Position numbers and translations under genes: made by a program | Assembly: GCF_000306785.1 (NCBI RefSeq) | Contig: NC_017955.1 | Span: 682,001 to 746,000 of the forward strand | Reading direction: 5' to 3' | Length of the DNA: 64,000 bases | From: Modestobacter italicus | GTDB lineage: Bacteria; Actinomycetota; Actinomycetes; Mycobacteriales; Geodermatophilaceae | Shown here: positions 20,130 through 27,757 of the stretch, piece by piece | Position numbering within the stretch: the first letter of the stretch is position 1 | How the letters are laid out: every line of letters starts with the position of its first letter | The notes under the pieces: generated by a model | Databases searched by the model: none | What the model saw: only the letters and a program-made list of their open reading frames with translations | Told to the model about the DNA's origin: nothing

Positions 20130-20405
20130 GTGACGGAAGCTGACAGCAAGCACCGCATCGAGCTGCTCGAGGAGTCGCTGGCTGAACTGCTGGAGTTCGT
20201 CGTGGATCACGATTTCTACGACGACCAGCTGGATAGCCAGACAGCCTGGCAGCAGCGGCTGGAGCCGCACGTCCGCCCGGACGGCCTGGCTCCGCTGGCT
20301 CCGTTGTACGAGGACGTGTTCGTGCGTTTGGACGAGTTACCCGCCGACGTCGAGGTTCTCTCACGCATCGTGCAGCGTGCCGAGGCGCTGCTGGCCGGTG
20401 GTTGA
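20130..20405 (+). CDS. hypothetical acidic helical protein
   Basis: The 91-residue protein is helical and acidic, with ELLEESLAELLEFVVDHDFYDDQLDSQ and DVEVLSRIVQRAEALLAGG. No known domain is recognised. GTG 20130 starts it 33 bases after hairpin copy 6, and copy 7 lies about 110 bases after its stop. Size and charge suggest a small binding or immunity protein, but nothing in the sequence fixes a role. Confidence 0.6.
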   Translation: MTEADSKHRIELLEESLAELLEFVVDHDFYDDQLDSQTAWQQRLEPHVRPDGLAPLAPLYEDVFVRLDELPADVEVLSRIVQRAEALLAGG

Positions 20406-20512
20406 CTTGAGGGGGCGCGGGGACGTGCCCGGCTCCGCCGTCGCCTTGCCCAACGCAGATCCGCTGTTGCCTCGGAAGACGAGGGCTAAGGCTGTCCGCG
20501 GTGCCGCCGTCC

Positions 20513-20538
20513 TTCCCACAGCGGCCCTCTGAGGAACA
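20513..20538 (+). repeat. cassette hairpin, copy 7
   Basis: Arms TTCCCACAG and CTGAGGAACA surround CGGCCCT. It is more degenerate than neighbouring copies but in the same orientation. Confidence 0.6.
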
Positions 20539-20597
20539 GCGGTGAGCCCGAACTCCGCAGGGGCGGCTCCACACGGCGAATCGGTTAGCGTGCGCCA

Positions 20598-21128
20598 GTG
20601 ACCGATGGCGGCGGCATCGAGGAGACCCTGGAGCACTACCTGCGCGTCGCCCTCCGCTCGCCAGAGGACGGGAGCAGAGCGGTCTCGCTCGCGGTGGCCA
20701 ACGTGCATGTGCCTGTCCAACGAGCCCTTGCAGAACTCGGCCAAGTGGCGGTGCAGACGGAGGAGGACATCGGCGACATCTCGTGCGTCTACGAGGTGAG
20801 TGGGCCTGGGCCTCAGGGGGCCGTCGTCTTCATCTCGACCGTGTTGCCGTACGCGGCGGTGATCCTCCGCCAAGACGGGCGCTATCTCCGGTTTGCGACG
20901 GCGGCTGACAGTGGATGGCCGGGCAGCGTGGTCCAGTGCCTTACGGACCGAGGCGTTTTCGTCCTATCGGAGGCGGTCTGCCGGTCGAAGCGACCGAATG
21001 CGAGTTGGCATGGCGGCCCCACGCACTCCTACTTCGAGGACCTGTTCGAAGATGAGTTCGGTCCTCCGGAGGACTGGTTCTGGGTAGAAGGCTCAGAGCC
21101 GGCGGAGAACGGGCGGGACGGTCGCTGA
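20598..21128 (+). CDS. hypothetical cassette protein
   Basis: The 176-residue protein starts at GTG 20598. It has an alternating alpha/beta look (AVVFISTVLPYAAVILRQDGRYLRFATA) and a very acidic, aromatic C-terminus (SYFEDLFEDEFGPPEDWFWVEGSEPAEN). I do not recognise the family. The acidic tail is reminiscent of immunity or DNA-mimic proteins, which is speculation. It ends 28 bases before hairpin copy 8. Confidence 0.6.
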   Translation: MTDGGGIEETLEHYLRVALRSPEDGSRAVSLAVANVHVPVQRALAELGQVAVQTEEDIGDISCVYEVSGPGPQGAVVFISTVLPYAAVILRQDGRYLRFATAADSGWPGSVVQCLTDRGVFVLSEAVCRSKRPNASWHGGPTHSYFEDLFEDEFGPPEDWFWVEGSEPAENGRDGR

Positions 21129-21156
21129 AGCCGCCTCCCAGGTGAGCCGGCGCTGA

Positions 21157-21184
21157 CGTCCCTGAGCGGGCCATTTTGAACTAG
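21157..21184 (+). repeat. cassette hairpin, copy 8 (degenerate right arm)
   Basis: CGTCCCTGAGCGGGCCA matches the left arm and loop, while the right arm has decayed (TTTTGAACTAG). The preceding GAGCCGGCGC is shared with copy 4. Confidence 0.55.
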
Positions 21185-21297
21185 AAGTGTCGCCTCAGTG
21201 ACCCGGCGCGGCACCCTGACGTGTCAGGGCCGCCCAGCGGGGACGCAGACGTAGGGTCCGTCTTCTGCCGTACCGCAAGTTGCCCCGAGGAGACGCC

Positions 21298-21825
21298 GTG
21301 GACGATCGGTGCTTGCGGGTGGTTCGACTGCGGCTCCCGGGTCTGACCGAACTGCTCTACGTCCTGCGACAGCACGGCCGCAGTGTGGACGACGAGCGGT
21401 ACCCAGGGGCAGAACGACTGCTGGCGGCGGATGGTCATGTGGTAGCCGCCACGAGCCCCAGTCGGCTGATTGCGGCCAACGTCGGTGACGGAGCTTTGGC
21501 CGCGCCGGTACAGCCGGGGATGCTGGTACTCGACGTCCGGGCGGTCGGTCACCGACTTGGCCGGTCACCGATGCGCTGGACGGGCACCACGAGGGGCGCC
21601 ATCGTCGAGTTCGACGATCTGGTCTGGGATGCGGCCGCAACTTGTGACGACATGGATTGGGCTGAGCGGGTGCGCGACGGAGCAGGCTTTCACGCCCTCT
21701 ACGACTTCGTGTGGGGCGACGCGAACGAGCCGCCGCCCGGTGCACAGAGGCGGGCCCTGTGGGGCGCGATGGTCGCGCAACTCGGGGACCACCTGGTCGT
21801 GGTCGACCGGCACCGCCAGCTCTGA
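21298..21825 (+). CDS. hypothetical cassette protein
   Basis: The 175-residue product starts at GTG 21298 with CGAGGAG upstream, one of the clearer ribosome sites in the array. It contains LTELLYVLRQHGRSVDDERYPGAERLLAADGHVVAATSPSRLIAANVGDG and an acidic middle part. No signal peptide or membrane helix is seen, and the family is not recognised. Hairpin copy 9 follows its stop after only 10 bases. Confidence 0.65.
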   Translation: MDDRCLRVVRLRLPGLTELLYVLRQHGRSVDDERYPGAERLLAADGHVVAATSPSRLIAANVGDGALAAPVQPGMLVLDVRAVGHRLGRSPMRWTGTTRGAIVEFDDLVWDAAATCDDMDWAERVRDGAGFHALYDFVWGDANEPPPGAQRRALWGAMVAQLGDHLVVVDRHRQL

Positions 21826-21835
21826 GGCCGCTCTG

Positions 21836-21862
21836 TGTCCCAGGGCGGCCCACTATGGGTCG
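21836..21862 (+). repeat. cassette hairpin, copy 9
   Basis: Left arm TGTCCCAGG, loop CGGCCCA with right arm TATGGGTCG; the CCCA/TGGG core pairs. It starts 10 bases after the stop of the gene at 21298. Confidence 0.75.
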
Positions 21863-21934
21863 CCGAGCGCCGGTGTTCGAACCACTCGCCGTGCCGGGCA
21901 AGTCGAGCTGGGCGCCGACTGCCTCGTGCCTCCT

Positions 21935-22189
21935 TCAGCGGAGGCGGGGACGTTTCGTAGGACGATGACGGTCACCAGAGCCCCACATGGCATGGGGCTG
22001 CTCACCTCGGCGCCGGTGAGAACGGTCGTGCACCCAAGCGCCGCCAACCTCAACGGCGAAGCCAACAAGGGCCAGCAGGCCCCCAAGGACTTTGTGTCCG
22101 CTCATCATCAGCCCGAGTCCGCACAGAGCACCCGCTGCGCCGCCGACGAGCATCAACGCTGAAATCGGCGACCGCAGGGGATTACTCAC
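21935..22189 (-). CDS. small membrane protein
   Basis: The 84-residue minus-strand protein has two hydrophobic helices, ISALMLVGGAAGALCGLGLMM and KVLGGLLALVGFAVEVGGAWV, and a basic C-terminus (HDRSHRRRGEQ). It starts with GTG 22189 without an obvious ribosome site. Function is unknown. It is the only good reading frame in the cassette between hairpin copies 9 and 10. Confidence 0.5.
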   Translation of the reverse strand: MSNPLRSPISALMLVGGAAGALCGLGLMMSGHKVLGGLLALVGFAVEVGGAWVHDRSHRRRGEQPHAMWGSGDRHRPTKRPRLR

Positions 22190-22366
22190 CGGCGGTGTCT
22201 ATCAGAGGAATCGCTGGTCAACTCGTTGCGCAGGAGCGCCCCGCCTCGAACGGGTGCCCTAACGCGGAGATCAGTAGGCGGCTGTTGGTGTTGCGGTGAG
22301 CACCGTGGCCTCCCGTCCGGGGAATCACCGGCGTCCGTGATCGCCGTCCAGACAAGCAGGCTTGCT

Positions 22367-22393
22367 TGTCCCTGAGCGGCCCACTCAGGGACA
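22367..22393 (+). repeat. cassette hairpin, copy 10 (perfect)
   Basis: Arms TGTCCCTGAG and CTCAGGGACA pair perfectly over 10 bp around loop CGGCCCA. This is the best representative of the family. A second stem, GACAAGC/GCTTGTC, lies immediately upstream. Confidence 0.9.
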
Positions 22394-22558
22394 CCCATGC
22401 ATCTGCCGAAGATGACGTGGTCGGCGGGGAAGGTGGGCATGGTCGAGAGTTCGTGCAGGGTTTGCGGTCTCAATGAGGACGACGAACGCTGGGCGGGGAC
22501 GAACCGTGCTCAGTACGTCGTCTGCTCCTGCTGCGGCGCGGAGTGTCCCGCCCCGGGT

Positions 22559-23500
22559 TCAGTGGAGGCTCGGAACTGACGCGGCGACGGTAGTCGCCGC
22601 GGTGTTGTGCCGGTAGAAGTCGTCTTCGTGCTCGGCCGGCGGGACCAGCCCGATCTCACCGTGCAGCCGTCGGTGGTTGAACCAGTCGATGTACTCGGCG
22701 ACGGCGATCTCGAGGTCGTCGATGCCCTTCCAGGGCCCGCGGTTGCGGACCAGCTCGGCCTTGAAGAGGGAGTTGAACGCCTCGGCCAGGGCGTTGTCGT
22801 AGGAGTCGCCGGTGGAGCCGACGGAGGCGACCGCGCCGGCCTCGGCGAGGCGCTGGGTGTAGCGCACGGCGACGTACTGGACGCCCTTGTCCGAGTGGTG
22901 GACCAGCCCGGTCACGTCGTGGCCGGCGCGCCGGCGGGTCCAGATGCCCATCTCCAGGGCGTCCAGGGCGAGGTCGGTGCGCAGCGAGCGGGACAGCTGC
23001 CAGCCGACCACCCGGCGGGAGAACACGTCGATGACGAAGGCGGCGTAGACCCAGCCGGAGAAGGTCCGGCAGTAGGTGATGTCGGCGACCCACAGCTGGT
23101 CCGGGCCGGTCGCGGTGAACGCCCGTTCCACCAGGTCCGGGCGGGTGTCCGGGGCCGCGCCGGGCACGGTGGTGCGCGGGCCTTTCGCCCGCGTGATGCC
23201 GCGCAGGCCGGCGGCGCGCATCAGCCGTTCGACGGTGCAGCGGGCCACCGGGTGGCCCTGCCGGCGCACTTCGGCAATGCACCTTGCGGGCGCCATAGAC
23301 CCCGTAGTTGTCGGCATGCACCTGCTCGATGACCTCGGTGGTTGCTGCGTCGGTGACCGATCGCGCCGACGGCGGGCGGGTGCGGTGTGCGTAGTAGGTG
23401 CTCGGGGCGATCTTCGCGCCGGCCTCGGTGAGGACCGCGCAGATCGGCTCGACCCCGTGTTCGAGCTTGTGCTGATCGATGTAGGCGACGATCAGCGGGA
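22559..23500 (-). pseudogene. IS3 OrfB transposase (DDE integrase core), frameshifted
   Basis: The C-terminal 230 or so residues form an rve domain with the catalytic triad: Asp in WVADITY, Asp in LVHHSDKG and Glu in NALAEAFNSLFKAEL. The N-terminal part (LIVAYIDQHKLEHGVEPICAVLTEAG, ending HADNYGVYGARKVH) lies in another frame. An extra base near 23276-23277 breaks the join: deleting it restores KVHAEVRRQGHPVARC. This is separate from the programmed OrfA-OrfB frameshift, so the transposase is probably dead. Confidence 0.85.
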
Positions 23501-23809
23501 GGGGCGGTCGAGCTCCGCCGCGAAGAAAGCCGACGCGCTCTTCAAGATCGCATTCGCTCGACGAAGCTCGCGGACCTCACGCTCGAGCTCGGCCAGCCGG
23601 GTGGCGTCATCGGTCGTGGTGCCCGGTCGGTGGCCCTCGTCGATCTCGGCCTGGATCACCCAGTTGCGCAGCGTCTCGGCGTTGATGCCCAACTGCGCGC
23701 CGATCCGCTTCAACGCCCCGGTCCGGGTCGCCGGGTCACGCCGCGCCTCGACCGCCAGCCGGGTCGCCCGCTCACGCAGCTCGTCGGGGTACTTCCTCGG
23801 TGCCGCCAT
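23492..23809 (-). CDS. IS3-family transposase OrfA
   Basis: The 105-residue protein starts MAAPRKYPDELRERATRLAVEA and has the helix-turn-helix LKRIGAQLGINAETLRNWVIQAEID followed by a leucine-zipper-like stretch (RLAELEREVRELRRANAILKSASAFFAAEL). This is standard OrfA, which binds the IS ends and is normally joined to OrfB by -1 frameshifting. The ATG at 23809 is just inside the right inverted repeat. Confidence 0.93.
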   Translation of the reverse strand: MAAPRKYPDELRERATRLAVEARRDPATRTGALKRIGAQLGINAETLRNWVIQAEIDEGHRPGTTTDDATRLAELEREVRELRRANAILKSASAFFAAELDRPSR

Positions 23810-24038
23810 GACTCTCATCCTCACGTGGATGGAGAGCCTCCATCAGACCCGGGGCGGGATAAAGTCAGGCGTGGATGATCTCGATCTCATGTCAGTCCGT
23901 GATTACCGCTCGAAGTGGATCGCCGCCGGGTGCGCTTGGTTCTCGCCAGACGAGCGGCCGGCCGAATGGCGGCTTAGTCGTCAGATGAGTGGGCTGCCGA
24001 CCGCATGGAGGTGACTCAGCAACGGTCTCCGATTCGGA

Positions 24039-24065
24039 TGTCCTCAAGCGGCCCACTCAGAGACA
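24039..24065 (+). repeat. cassette hairpin, copy 11
   Basis: Arms TGTCCTCAAG and CTCAGAGACA enclose loop CGGCCCA. Outer CAACGGT (24020s) and ACCGTTG (24065-24071) add a further inverted pair around it. It ends the IS-split cassette. Confidence 0.8.
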
Positions 24066-24251
24066 CCGTTGATCCTCGCGATCCCTCCATGCCAGGCGGC
24101 TAGCCGAACAAGCTCCCAGAGCCAAGTGTCAGCGCGATGGCGCGCACACCGACCGCAAAGTCATCCCAGGCCCGTCTGTCCGGTCGAGTGCCAAAAGCGA
24201 GTCTTCGGGAGCGGAAGCGGGCGCGCTCAAACGCGCTGGCACACTGCCAGC

Positions 24252-25022
24252 GTGTCGACTCTGCCTCGAACATGCCGTTGCGGCTGCGGTGAGACCGTCA
24301 GCACCTCGGCGCTCTACCGCCCCGGTCACGATGCCCGGCATGCCTCTCTGGTGGGACGTCGGCTGCGCGAGCTCGGCACAGCGGATTCCTCGGTGCTTGA
24401 TGAGTTGCCCAGTGAGGCGCTCCGAGCGAAGGCCGTGGCCATGCTCGGCAATGGGTCCGCTGATCCCAAAGTTTCCGCGCCGTCAGTGGCTCCAGGAATA
24501 CTTACGGCCCCGACGTTGCCGACGGTGGCTGCTCCGGTTGATGGCCGCAGCACCGCCGAGCTTCTGAATGGCTATGTGCAGATACTCGCTGAACTAAGGC
24601 GCCGAGGGGTTGTTCGCTCGAACAACGCACCAGCGGGCGACTTCGGGGAATGGATTGCGTGTCGGGCGCTGGGTGGCGCACTCGTCGACAACTTCTCGGT
24701 GAAGTCCTTCGACCTCACGACGCCTGACGGGCAGCGAGTTCAGGTGAAGACTCGGGTGGTCAGTGTCCCCGTGCGGAACAGCCAGCTGCAGACCAGTGTC
24801 TTCCGTTCGTGGGACTTCGAACGTGCCGCTTTCGTTTTGCTTCGGGACATCGACTACAAGGTGCATCGCGCTGTTCTGGTGCCAGTAGACGTCGTCCGGG
24901 AGAAAGCTCGTCACGCTGATCATGTCAACGGCTGGCGGGTGTCAATGACGAGCGATCTGCTCGACCACCTCGACGCTGAGGACTTCACCGCTGCCGCGAG
25001 GAGGGCGGCCGCGACGGCGTGA
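24252..25022 (+). CDS. zinc-finger plus PD-(D/E)XK nuclease-like protein
   Basis: The 256-residue product has an N-terminal Cys/His cluster (CRCGCGE, then YRPGHDARH) like small zinc-hook DNA-binding modules. The C-terminal domain contains GDFGEWIACRALGG, then DLTTPDGQRVQVKTR, in which the Glu, Asp and Q-V-K spacing resembles the PD-(D/E)XK nuclease core. It could be an orphan restriction-type or defence nuclease. The active-site call is pattern-based only. GTG 24252 is the first start before the cysteine motif. It fills the cassette between hairpins 11 and 12. Confidence 0.6.
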   Translation: MSTLPRTCRCGCGETVSTSALYRPGHDARHASLVGRRLRELGTADSSVLDELPSEALRAKAVAMLGNGSADPKVSAPSVAPGILTAPTLPTVAAPVDGRSTAELLNGYVQILAELRRRGVVRSNNAPAGDFGEWIACRALGGALVDNFSVKSFDLTTPDGQRVQVKTRVVSVPVRNSQLQTSVFRSWDFERAAFVLLRDIDYKVHRAVLVPVDVVREKARHADHVNGWRVSMTSDLLDHLDAEDFTAAARRAAATA

Positions 25023-25040
25023 CGTCGCGGCCGACACAGG

Positions 25041-25067
25041 GTGTCTCTTAAGCCGCCCTCACGGCCA
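25041..25067 (+). repeat. cassette hairpin, copy 12 (degenerate)
   Basis: GTGTCTCTTAAGCCGCCCTC keeps the left arm and loop pattern, but the right arm is poorly paired. It lies 18 bases after the preceding stop. Confidence 0.5.
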
Positions 25068-25126
25068 GGGGCAAGACCCCGTGCATTGACTACCCGTTCA
25101 CAATCCCAACACCACGGAAAGTGAGA

Positions 25127-25486
25127 TCAGCACAAGTGCGCACGAGCGGCGCGCAGGAGGGCGTCCGCCCCCGAGAAAGTCCCCCCAGCCTCGACAGCCT
25201 TGGCGAGGAACTCGGCGTCGTTCTCCCCGCTGGGCGGAAGCAGACACACGGCGTTTCCGACGTCAACGAGGCTGCGCAGGCTGGTGCGACTCTCTTCGCC
25301 GGTGATGACCCCGCCGTCGAATAGATCGATGAGGTAGTCGGCCTCGTCCTCGGTGAAGCCGGAGGTGTCCAAGCTTTGCGCGTCCACCCCCAGCACGGCG
25401 CCGGCAACGGCGCAGCCGCTCAGGCAGGTGACCCCCAGAACCAGGCCGAGCAGAACAGTAAGCAGGCGCCCTCGCACCGCCCGCAC
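25127..25486 (-). CDS. small lipoprotein
   Basis: The 119-residue protein has a signal peptide (RGRLLTVLLGLVLGVTCLSGC) with lipobox LSGC and lipidated Cys near residue 25. The mature part is acidic (DTSGFTEDEADYLIDLFDGG) and has two further cysteines (VCLLPP, AHLC) that could form a disulfide. Its size and Cys pattern resemble DUF732-type actinobacterial exported proteins, though this is not certain. It would be anchored outside the membrane. It is encoded against the array direction. Confidence 0.7.
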   Translation of the reverse strand: MRAVRGRLLTVLLGLVLGVTCLSGCAVAGAVLGVDAQSLDTSGFTEDEADYLIDLFDGGVITGEESRTSLRSLVDVGNAVCLLPPSGENDAEFLAKAVEAGGTFSGADALLRAARAHLC

Positions 25487-25593
25487 ACTAGGCCCGCTCA
25501 GTGATGACCCAGCGCTTCGACAGCGACAACACGCTCAAGATCGCCCAAACGAGTGATGCCCCGCACTTGTAGCTCGTGCCTCGGCTGCCAACG

Positions 25594-25620
25594 TTCGCCT
25601 AAACGGCCCACTGCGGGTCA
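25594..25620 (+). repeat. cassette hairpin, copy 13
   Basis: TTCGCCTAAACGGCCCACTG followed by CGGGTCA keeps the loop CGGCCCA. The arms pair only partly. Confidence 0.55.
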
Positions 25621-25880
25621 CCTGCGCCCTCCACTTTCTGGGTGACCCGCCGCCCGTCATCACTGCCGCGTGCCAAGTCGTGCGCGAAGATTTCTCGACT
25701 GACGGATCGAGTCGGCGAACCAAGGGCGCGGGGAGCAGCGTGGGCACCACTGAACGTCATCCTCGTCGCTTGACTCTTGGTTCTGGCGCTCATCCCAGCG
25801 CCGCAGGGGGACACTTTCACGGGCAATGCTCGGGAGCTAGCCGGCAACGTCGTCGACTCACTGCGCGGCGATCCGAGGTT

Positions 25881-26834
25881 TTGCGGGGACGCCGACACCA
25901 GCGGTCGACGGCCGCTTGGCTGCTGGCCACGTTGGCGCTGATCACCGTCGCTCTGTCAGCCTGCTCGGACGCTGGGTCTTCCTCCGCGCCGACAGTTGCT
26001 GCGACAACTACCGCGGACACTCCGCCTACGCGCGCAACCAGCACCGCGGAAGCTGCGATCGCACCTGCTCTCACAACGCTCATCCCAGAGTCCATTGCCT
26101 CCGAGGCAAATAAGGCGTGCGCCTGGGAATGCCTGACGGCGTATGACACCTTCTATCTTGGCGACCTAATCGAACACGGTTTCGAGATTGGGCCCCCCTA
26201 TCAAGACCAGGCGCAATACATCAAGATCGGCGAGGCCGTCTGTGCTCGACTGAGTGAAGGTTTTACCCTGCCTCAGATCTTCGCAACCACCTCGTCTTCG
26301 AGTGACCGACAGAGGTTAGAGGTGATGGCGGCAGCGGCTGGACGAACCTACTGCAAGTTGCCGAGGTCCTCTCCTGGGGAAGAGACGGGCGGCGCGCGGC
26401 CGACGGCGCCTGCCGGGCAGCCATGTTCTCCGCTGTCGGCGGCCGTGACGTCTTTCCATCAGCAAGTTCAGGCAGCATTCCCCGGAGGGGAGATGCCCAC
26501 GACCGGGTCGAATGCTGCCTTAAGCGCCCTGACCGACGTCGTGCTAGAGGTCGTAGACTTGTGTGGATATCAAGTGATGGTCGACATCGCCGATCAGTAT
26601 CCGGACCCTCTCTACACCTGGCTGCACTCCACCGCAGTGTCCGCGCTAGGCGAAATCTCTGCCCTTCCCGATGGCCTGCGGTGTGCTGAACTTTCGATGC
26701 TCGGGCTGGGGCCAAAGCAAGCGGTGGACTATTGGTTCCTATGGGGCGCTCCGGATCTCATGGACGCCGATAGGAATGGAGTCCCCTGCGAAACCGTCTG
26801 GCCTGAAGTTGCGAGGTATGTGCCCTCGACGTAG
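25881..26834 (+). CDS. lipoprotein with Excalibur-like C-terminus
   Basis: From TTG 25881 the product has a 27-residue signal peptide (RSTAAWLLATLALITVALSAC) with lipobox LSAC. The frame is open back to GTG 25680, but that start would bury the signal. A Thr/Ala-rich linker is followed by a Cys-containing domain (AVCARLSEGFTLPQIF, as in the neighbour at 25127) and a C-terminal DADRNGVPCE, an Excalibur-type calcium-binding motif. It is probably a cell-envelope protein of unknown role. Base composition is less GC-rich than core genes. Confidence 0.65.
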   Translation: MRGRRHQRSTAAWLLATLALITVALSACSDAGSSSAPTVAATTTADTPPTRATSTAEAAIAPALTTLIPESIASEANKACAWECLTAYDTFYLGDLIEHGFEIGPPYQDQAQYIKIGEAVCARLSEGFTLPQIFATTSSSSDRQRLEVMAAAAGRTYCKLPRSSPGEETGGARPTAPAGQPCSPLSAAVTSFHQQVQAAFPGGEMPTTGSNAALSALTDVVLEVVDLCGYQVMVDIADQYPDPLYTWLHSTAVSALGEISALPDGLRCAELSMLGLGPKQAVDYWFLWGAPDLMDADRNGVPCETVWPEVARYVPST

Positions 26835-27241
26835 TGACATGCCGGAGGAGGCGATCGCACCGTTGCCGCTACTGTTGCCGCACGACGGCTGCGGGCCCGA
26901 GCGGGTGCCCGAGCCTGGTGAGCAGGTAGCGGAGCCGGCCCTGATCGCGTCAAAGTCACCCCATCGCTGATTGACACGGTGGGGGCCACATCCACCACTC
27001 AGCGGGACGTCACCCCGCATGGGTGGTCCCTGTACCTGCCGACGATGGAGCACTTGGTGCGCCGGCAGTCGCTGTGTCCCTGAAGCCGCCTTCTGGGACA
27101 CCTGCCCCTGTCCAGGACCGGCTGTCGCTGGCGACCGGCGTCGGGCTGCAGTAGCCCTGCGGTCACACCACCGCCCACTTCGCTTGTGACTGCGCTCAGT
27201 CAGGCGTTCTCCGGCAAGGCAACGCGCGAGACGATGCACGC
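26835..27241. other. 407-bp gap holding hairpin copy 14
   Basis: No convincing gene is visible. The stretch contains the array hairpin at 27074-27101 and otherwise unremarkable sequence. The upstream half may be the remnant of a cassette end. Confidence 0.5.
27074..27101 (+). repeat. cassette hairpin, copy 14
   Basis: Arms GTGTCCCTGAAG and CTTCTGGGACAC pair with one mismatch around CCGC. The loop differs from the usual CGGCCCA, but the stem is long and GAAG/CTTC is again compensatory. This is the last copy, towards the integrase end. Confidence 0.8.
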
Positions 27242-27757
27242 GTGGTCAAGCGCCGAGTTGAGGATCCTGGGGTCCTGCACCTCAACGCCCAAGTCCGGAT
27301 CTTGTCCGGCCTCGCGGCCGGGGATGACGACGTTCTCGTGCTCCTGGGCGCGGTCGCGCCCTGCGACGTTCCCGGTCACTTCACGCCCGACGTCGCCCTG
27401 CTCGAGGTCGCGGCCACCGCACTCGGCCTCGCCTGCCCGCCAGGGAGCGATCCGCTGGAGTACGAGGGGCTGACAGACCGCTATCTCTCCGATCAGATGC
27501 TGGACGGGCGCACGCTGCGCTACCGCACCCAGTACGCCCTCTACGCCGCGGCGTGCCTGGGTGGCGGACTGCTGCCCGATCTCCTGCGAGAGGCCGGGGC
27601 CTGGGAGCCGCGGCTGTGGACCTACGCCGTCTCGGCGGTCGTCCTCTACACACGGGCCGCTGCCGACCGCTGCGAGCAGACCGTCCCCGACATCGCCGTC
27701 CGAATCGCCGAGCAGCGCGGGCTCACCCTCACCGCCCGCCCACCGTCGATCGGCTGA
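27242..27757 (+). CDS. hypothetical cassette protein
   Basis: The 171-residue protein starts at GTG 27242. It is helical with an Ala/Leu-rich core (YRTQYALYAAACLGGGLLPDLLREAGAWEPRLWTYAVSAVVLYTRAAADRC), possibly one or two membrane-associated helices, and otherwise looks soluble. The family is not recognised. It is the last gene before the integration module; no hairpin copy follows it. Confidence 0.6.
   Translation: MVKRRVEDPGVLHLNAQVRILSGLAAGDDDVLVLLGAVAPCDVPGHFTPDVALLEVAATALGLACPPGSDPLEYEGLTDRYLSDQMLDGRTLRYRTQYALYAAACLGGGLLPDLLREAGAWEPRLWTYAVSAVVLYTRAAADRCEQTVPDIAVRIAEQRGLTLTARPPSIG

Larger units (their letters stand above)
22544..23861 (-). mobile_element. IS3-family insertion sequence, about 1.32 kb
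   Basis: Imperfect terminal inverted repeats of about 28 bp are visible: TGTCCCGCCCCGGG at the left and, read inward from the right end, TATCCCGCCCCGGG; both continue to GGAGGCTC. Flanking triplets GAG (22541-22543) and AAG (23862-23864) look like a 3-bp target duplication with one change. The element encodes OrfA and a frameshifted OrfB on the minus strand. It sits inside a cassette gene of the array. Confidence 0.88.
22439..24014 (+). pseudogene. zinc-ribbon conserved hypothetical gene split by IS3
   Basis: The left part, 22439-22543, encodes 35 residues with CRVCG and CSCCGAE. The right part, 23865-24014, encodes SGVDDLDLMSVRDYRSKWIAAGCAWF and ends RPAEWRLSRQMSGLPTAWR. Removing the insertion restores one in-frame 84-residue protein of the small family with a CxxCG pair, a CxCCGxE pair and a conserved YRxxWxxAG C-terminus. 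GGGGAAGGTG precedes ATG 22439. The gene fills the cassette between hairpins 10 and 11 and was intact before the insertion. Confidence 0.88.

Noticed and set aside
16883-27101. CRISPR array
   Set aside because: Repeats are similar in length to CRISPR repeats but separated by whole genes of 400-1,600 bases, and no cas genes are present.
16239-27757. Classical integron
   Set aside because: No IntI-type integrase, no attI, and the repeated sites lack consistent GTTRRRY and RYYYAAC ends. The only integrase is of the tRNA-targeting type next to attR.
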